Shown here one piece after another: positions 4,815 through 6,459 of a stretch of 6,459 nt of DNA. This DNA is from Minisyncoccota bacterium (lineage in GTDB: Bacteria > Patescibacteriota > Minisyncoccia > Phycocordibacterales > JACZSL01), in NCBI GenBank assembly GCA_028280145.1, contig JANQMM010000032.1:1-6459 (forward strand). Direction: 5' to 3'. The notes beneath the pieces are model-generated. The model made no database searches. It worked only from the letters and a program-made list of their open reading frames with translations, and was not told the DNA's origin. How positions within the stretch are numbered: the first letter of the stretch is position 1; the number at the start of each line of letters is the position of its first letter. The translations under genes and the position numbers were made by a program.

Positions 4815-5873
4815 ATGATCGATATCGTAAAAGTAATAATACCGGCGGCACTTGCTTTTATGGCAGGTGTTGCGATCACACCTGTCCTTACACACTACCT
4901 TTACAAATACAAAGCCTGGAAAAAAACGCCGGGAAAGACGGCGCTAAACGGAGAAGATGCCGTGGTATTCAATTCTCTACACAGCGAGAATGAAAAACGG
5001 GCGCCACGTATGGGAGGTGTTGTTATTTGGGGAAGCGTTTTTATCGTAACAATCGGTATATGGCTGGTGTCGCTTGCGCTTCCAAACGAAACAACGGCAA
5101 AGCTTGACTTTCTAAGCCGTAACCAGACGTGGATACCGTTCTTTACACTGTTGTTCGGATCCCTCGTTGGTCTTTTGGATGATTTCTTTGAAGTGACTCG
5201 TGCAAGCGGAGGAGGACTACGGCTCAAGCACCGTCTTCTTATCGTAAGCAGTGTTGCGGTGATAATCGGGTGGTGGTTCTATGAAAAGCTCGACATTACG
5301 TCGATCGGCATACCGTTTAATGGCGATCTGTACCTTGGTATTCTTATCATTCCATTCTTCGTTATTGTCACCCTAGCACTCTATGCAAGCGGTGTGATCG
5401 ATGGCATTGATGGCCTTTCCGGGGGTGTGTTTGCGATTATCTTTATGGCGTATGCCGGTATTGCCTTCTATCAGCAACAAATAGACCTTGCCGCACTTTC
5501 GGCGACCATAGTCGGTGCGACACTTGCATTTCTCTGGTTCAATGTGCCCCCGGCGCGTTTCTATATGACGGAAACCGGTACTATGGGACTTACTCTTACC
5601 CTTGCCGTCATCGCATTTATGACAGACTCATTGAGTGGAGGTGTCGGCGTTGCAGCGCTTCCGATCGTTGCATTTCCTCTTGTCATTACTGTTGCATCAA
5701 ACATCATTCAAGTTGCATCAAAAAAGTTTCGCGGGAAAAAAGTATTTCATGCCGCACCTATACACCACCACTTTGAAGCAAAGGGGTGGCCCGGGCCAAA
5801 GGTGGTCATGCGTTTTTGGATTATCAGCATCATTTTCGCACTTATCGGGACAATAGTGGCACTGCTTGGCTGA
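4815..5873 (+). CDS. mraY: Phospho-N-acetylmuramoyl-pentapeptide-transferase (MraY), divergent
   Basis: Integral membrane enzyme that transfers phospho-MurNAc-pentapeptide from UDP to undecaprenyl phosphate, giving lipid I. The 352-aa length and roughly ten hydrophobic segments fit the family. MraY-specific features are PRMGG (64-68), LDD (121-123), DGIDGL (196-201), the WFN..PA segment (241-247), and the HHHFEAKGWPGPKVVMRFWIIS block (317-338), which identifies MraY rather than WecA. Several usually fixed residues differ. The DDxxK lysine is Glu126, the NxxNxxDG asparagines are Tyr190 and Gly193, and GD of FMGDxGS is Thr-Glu (252-253), so the metal-binding Asp is Glu253. Most likely this is a working lineage variant, since the rest is intact and it sits next to ftsW, but activity is inferred. 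Its ATG is one base after the dacA stop, without a Shine-Dalgarno. Confidence 0.9.
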   Translation: MIDIVKVIIPAALAFMAGVAITPVLTHYLYKYKAWKKTPGKTALNGEDAVVFNSLHSENEKRAPRMGGVVIWGSVFIVTIGIWLVSLALPNETTAKLDFLSRNQTWIPFFTLLFGSLVGLLDDFFEVTRASGGGLRLKHRLLIVSSVAVIIGWWFYEKLDITSIGIPFNGDLYLGILIIPFFVIVTLALYASGVIDGIDGLSGGVFAIIFMAYAGIAFYQQQIDLAALSATIVGATLAFLWFNVPPARFYMTETGTMGLTLTLAVIAFMTDSLSGGVGVAALPIVAFPLVITVASNIIQVASKKFRGKKVFHAAPIHHHFEAKGWPGPKVVMRFWIISIIFALIGTIVALLG

Positions 5874-5874
5874 T

Positions 5875-6459
5875 ATGAGGAAGCGAATGCTCGATAGGAC
5901 ATTTCTCTTTACAGTCATCACGCTTGTCGTGGTCGGTTTTTTTATATTCGCAAGTGCGTCTCTTGGTCTTCTTGCCCGCGGCGGTGCTTCTTTCTCAAGT
6001 GTCGCTTTCAGTCAACTATTTCTTGGCATGTTCCTTGGCTCGATCGCGCTGTTTGTAATGAGCAATATACACTACAAACACCTCAAAAAATATTCTATTT
6101 ACATTTTCATTGCTTCATTTGCGGCGACACTGCTTGTCTTTGTTCCGGGTTTGGGTATATCGCACAATGGTGCAACGCGCTGGATCGAGGTCTTCGGTCT
6201 CTCTTTTCAGCCGGCAGAATTTCTGAAGCTCGGCTTTGTCATATATTTTGCGGCATGGCTCTCCGGCATACGAGATAAACTGCATACATTCGCATACAGC
6301 GTTGTGCCGTTCATCGTGCTTGTTGGTATTGTCGGACTACCCCTTCTCTTACAGCCGGATACGGGTACATATTTGGTGGTCATCGCGGCGGGAATTGCTA
6401 TGTTCATTGCCGCAGGCGCACGTATCCGCGACCTCTTCGTACTGTTGCTTGCAGGACTG
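5875..6459 (+). CDS. ftsW: Septal peptidoglycan glycosyltransferase FtsW, SEDS family (3'-truncated by window)
   Basis: Polytopic membrane glycosyltransferase that polymerises lipid II at the division site with its partner class B PBP. 195 codons are open to the last base, about half of a usual FtsW. Visible SEDS features are the first membrane helix with FFIFASASLG (21-31), a NGATRWIEV motif (98-106) followed by FQPAEFLKLG (111-120), and LLLQPDTGTYLVV (157-169). The catalytic extracellular loop would follow beyond the window. RodA shares these motifs, but the position directly after mraY favours FtsW. The start at 5875 is one base after the mraY stop, like the other operon junctions. An in-frame ATG at 5887 is preceded at 5 nt by AGGA (5878-5881) and could be the real start, shortening the protein by four residues. 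Confidence 0.92.
   Translation, partial: MRKRMLDRTFLFTVITLVVVGFFIFASASLGLLARGGASFSSVAFSQLFLGMFLGSIALFVMSNIHYKHLKKYSIYIFIASFAATLLVFVPGLGISHNGATRWIEVFGLSFQPAEFLKLGFVIYFAAWLSGIRDKLHTFAYSVVPFIVLVGIVGLPLLLQPDTGTYLVVIAAGIAMFIAAGARIRDLFVLLLAGL

Noticed and set aside
4429..4851. Antisense ORF of 140 codons opposite the D,D-carboxypeptidase and mraY start
   Set aside because: Its sequence is low-complexity and Ser/Arg-rich, as expected from the reverse of a real gene. The + strand frame carries the KTG active-site motif.

Overview
The window looks like a bacterial chromosome segment of moderate GC. It most likely comes from a reduced-genome lineage of the Candidate Phyla Radiation (Patescibacteria/Parcubacteria type). 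This placement is an inference from three things: a divergent MraY, the very tight packing of cell-wall genes without Shine-Dalgarno sites, and the unusual joining of scpAB to dacA-mraY-ftsW. No rRNA or other taxonomic marker is present, so it is tentative. All genes lie on the + strand.

Layout. Bases 2-1108 hold the 3' part of an M17 leucyl aminopeptidase gene (pepA); its start is outside the window. Bases 1109-2423 hold two consecutive, self-contained transcription units. Each has a near-consensus sigma70-type promoter (TTTACA, 17 bp, TATTAT), a 5' leader of about 55 nt with a strong GGAGG site, one ORF for a small two-helix membrane protein (152 and 151 aa), and a rho-independent hairpin. 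The two proteins are paralogs that align without gaps for about 149 residues. They are only about 35% identical by hand count, whereas the 91-nt promoter-leader blocks match at 67/91 positions and the last 30 bases before the final leader base match at 28/30. I do not recognise the family. Bases 2450-6459 hold a compact operon: scpA, scpB, dacA-like, mraY and ftsW (cut off by the window end), with 3, 1, 1 and 1 nt between genes.

How the genes work together. ScpA and ScpB are the non-SMC subunits of the SMC condensin that compacts and segregates chromosomes. The DacA-like D,D-carboxypeptidase trims peptidoglycan stem peptides. MraY makes lipid I on the membrane. FtsW is the SEDS glycosyltransferase of septal peptidoglycan synthesis. 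The operon therefore joins chromosome segregation to wall synthesis and division. The pepA gene and the paralog pair are not obviously part of this pathway.

The most interesting signals are: the duplicated promoter-leader-ORF-terminator cassette, whose leader is better conserved than its protein and whose composition differs from its neighbours; an apparently leaderless scpA transcript; and an MraY with replacements at several usually invariant catalytic positions.
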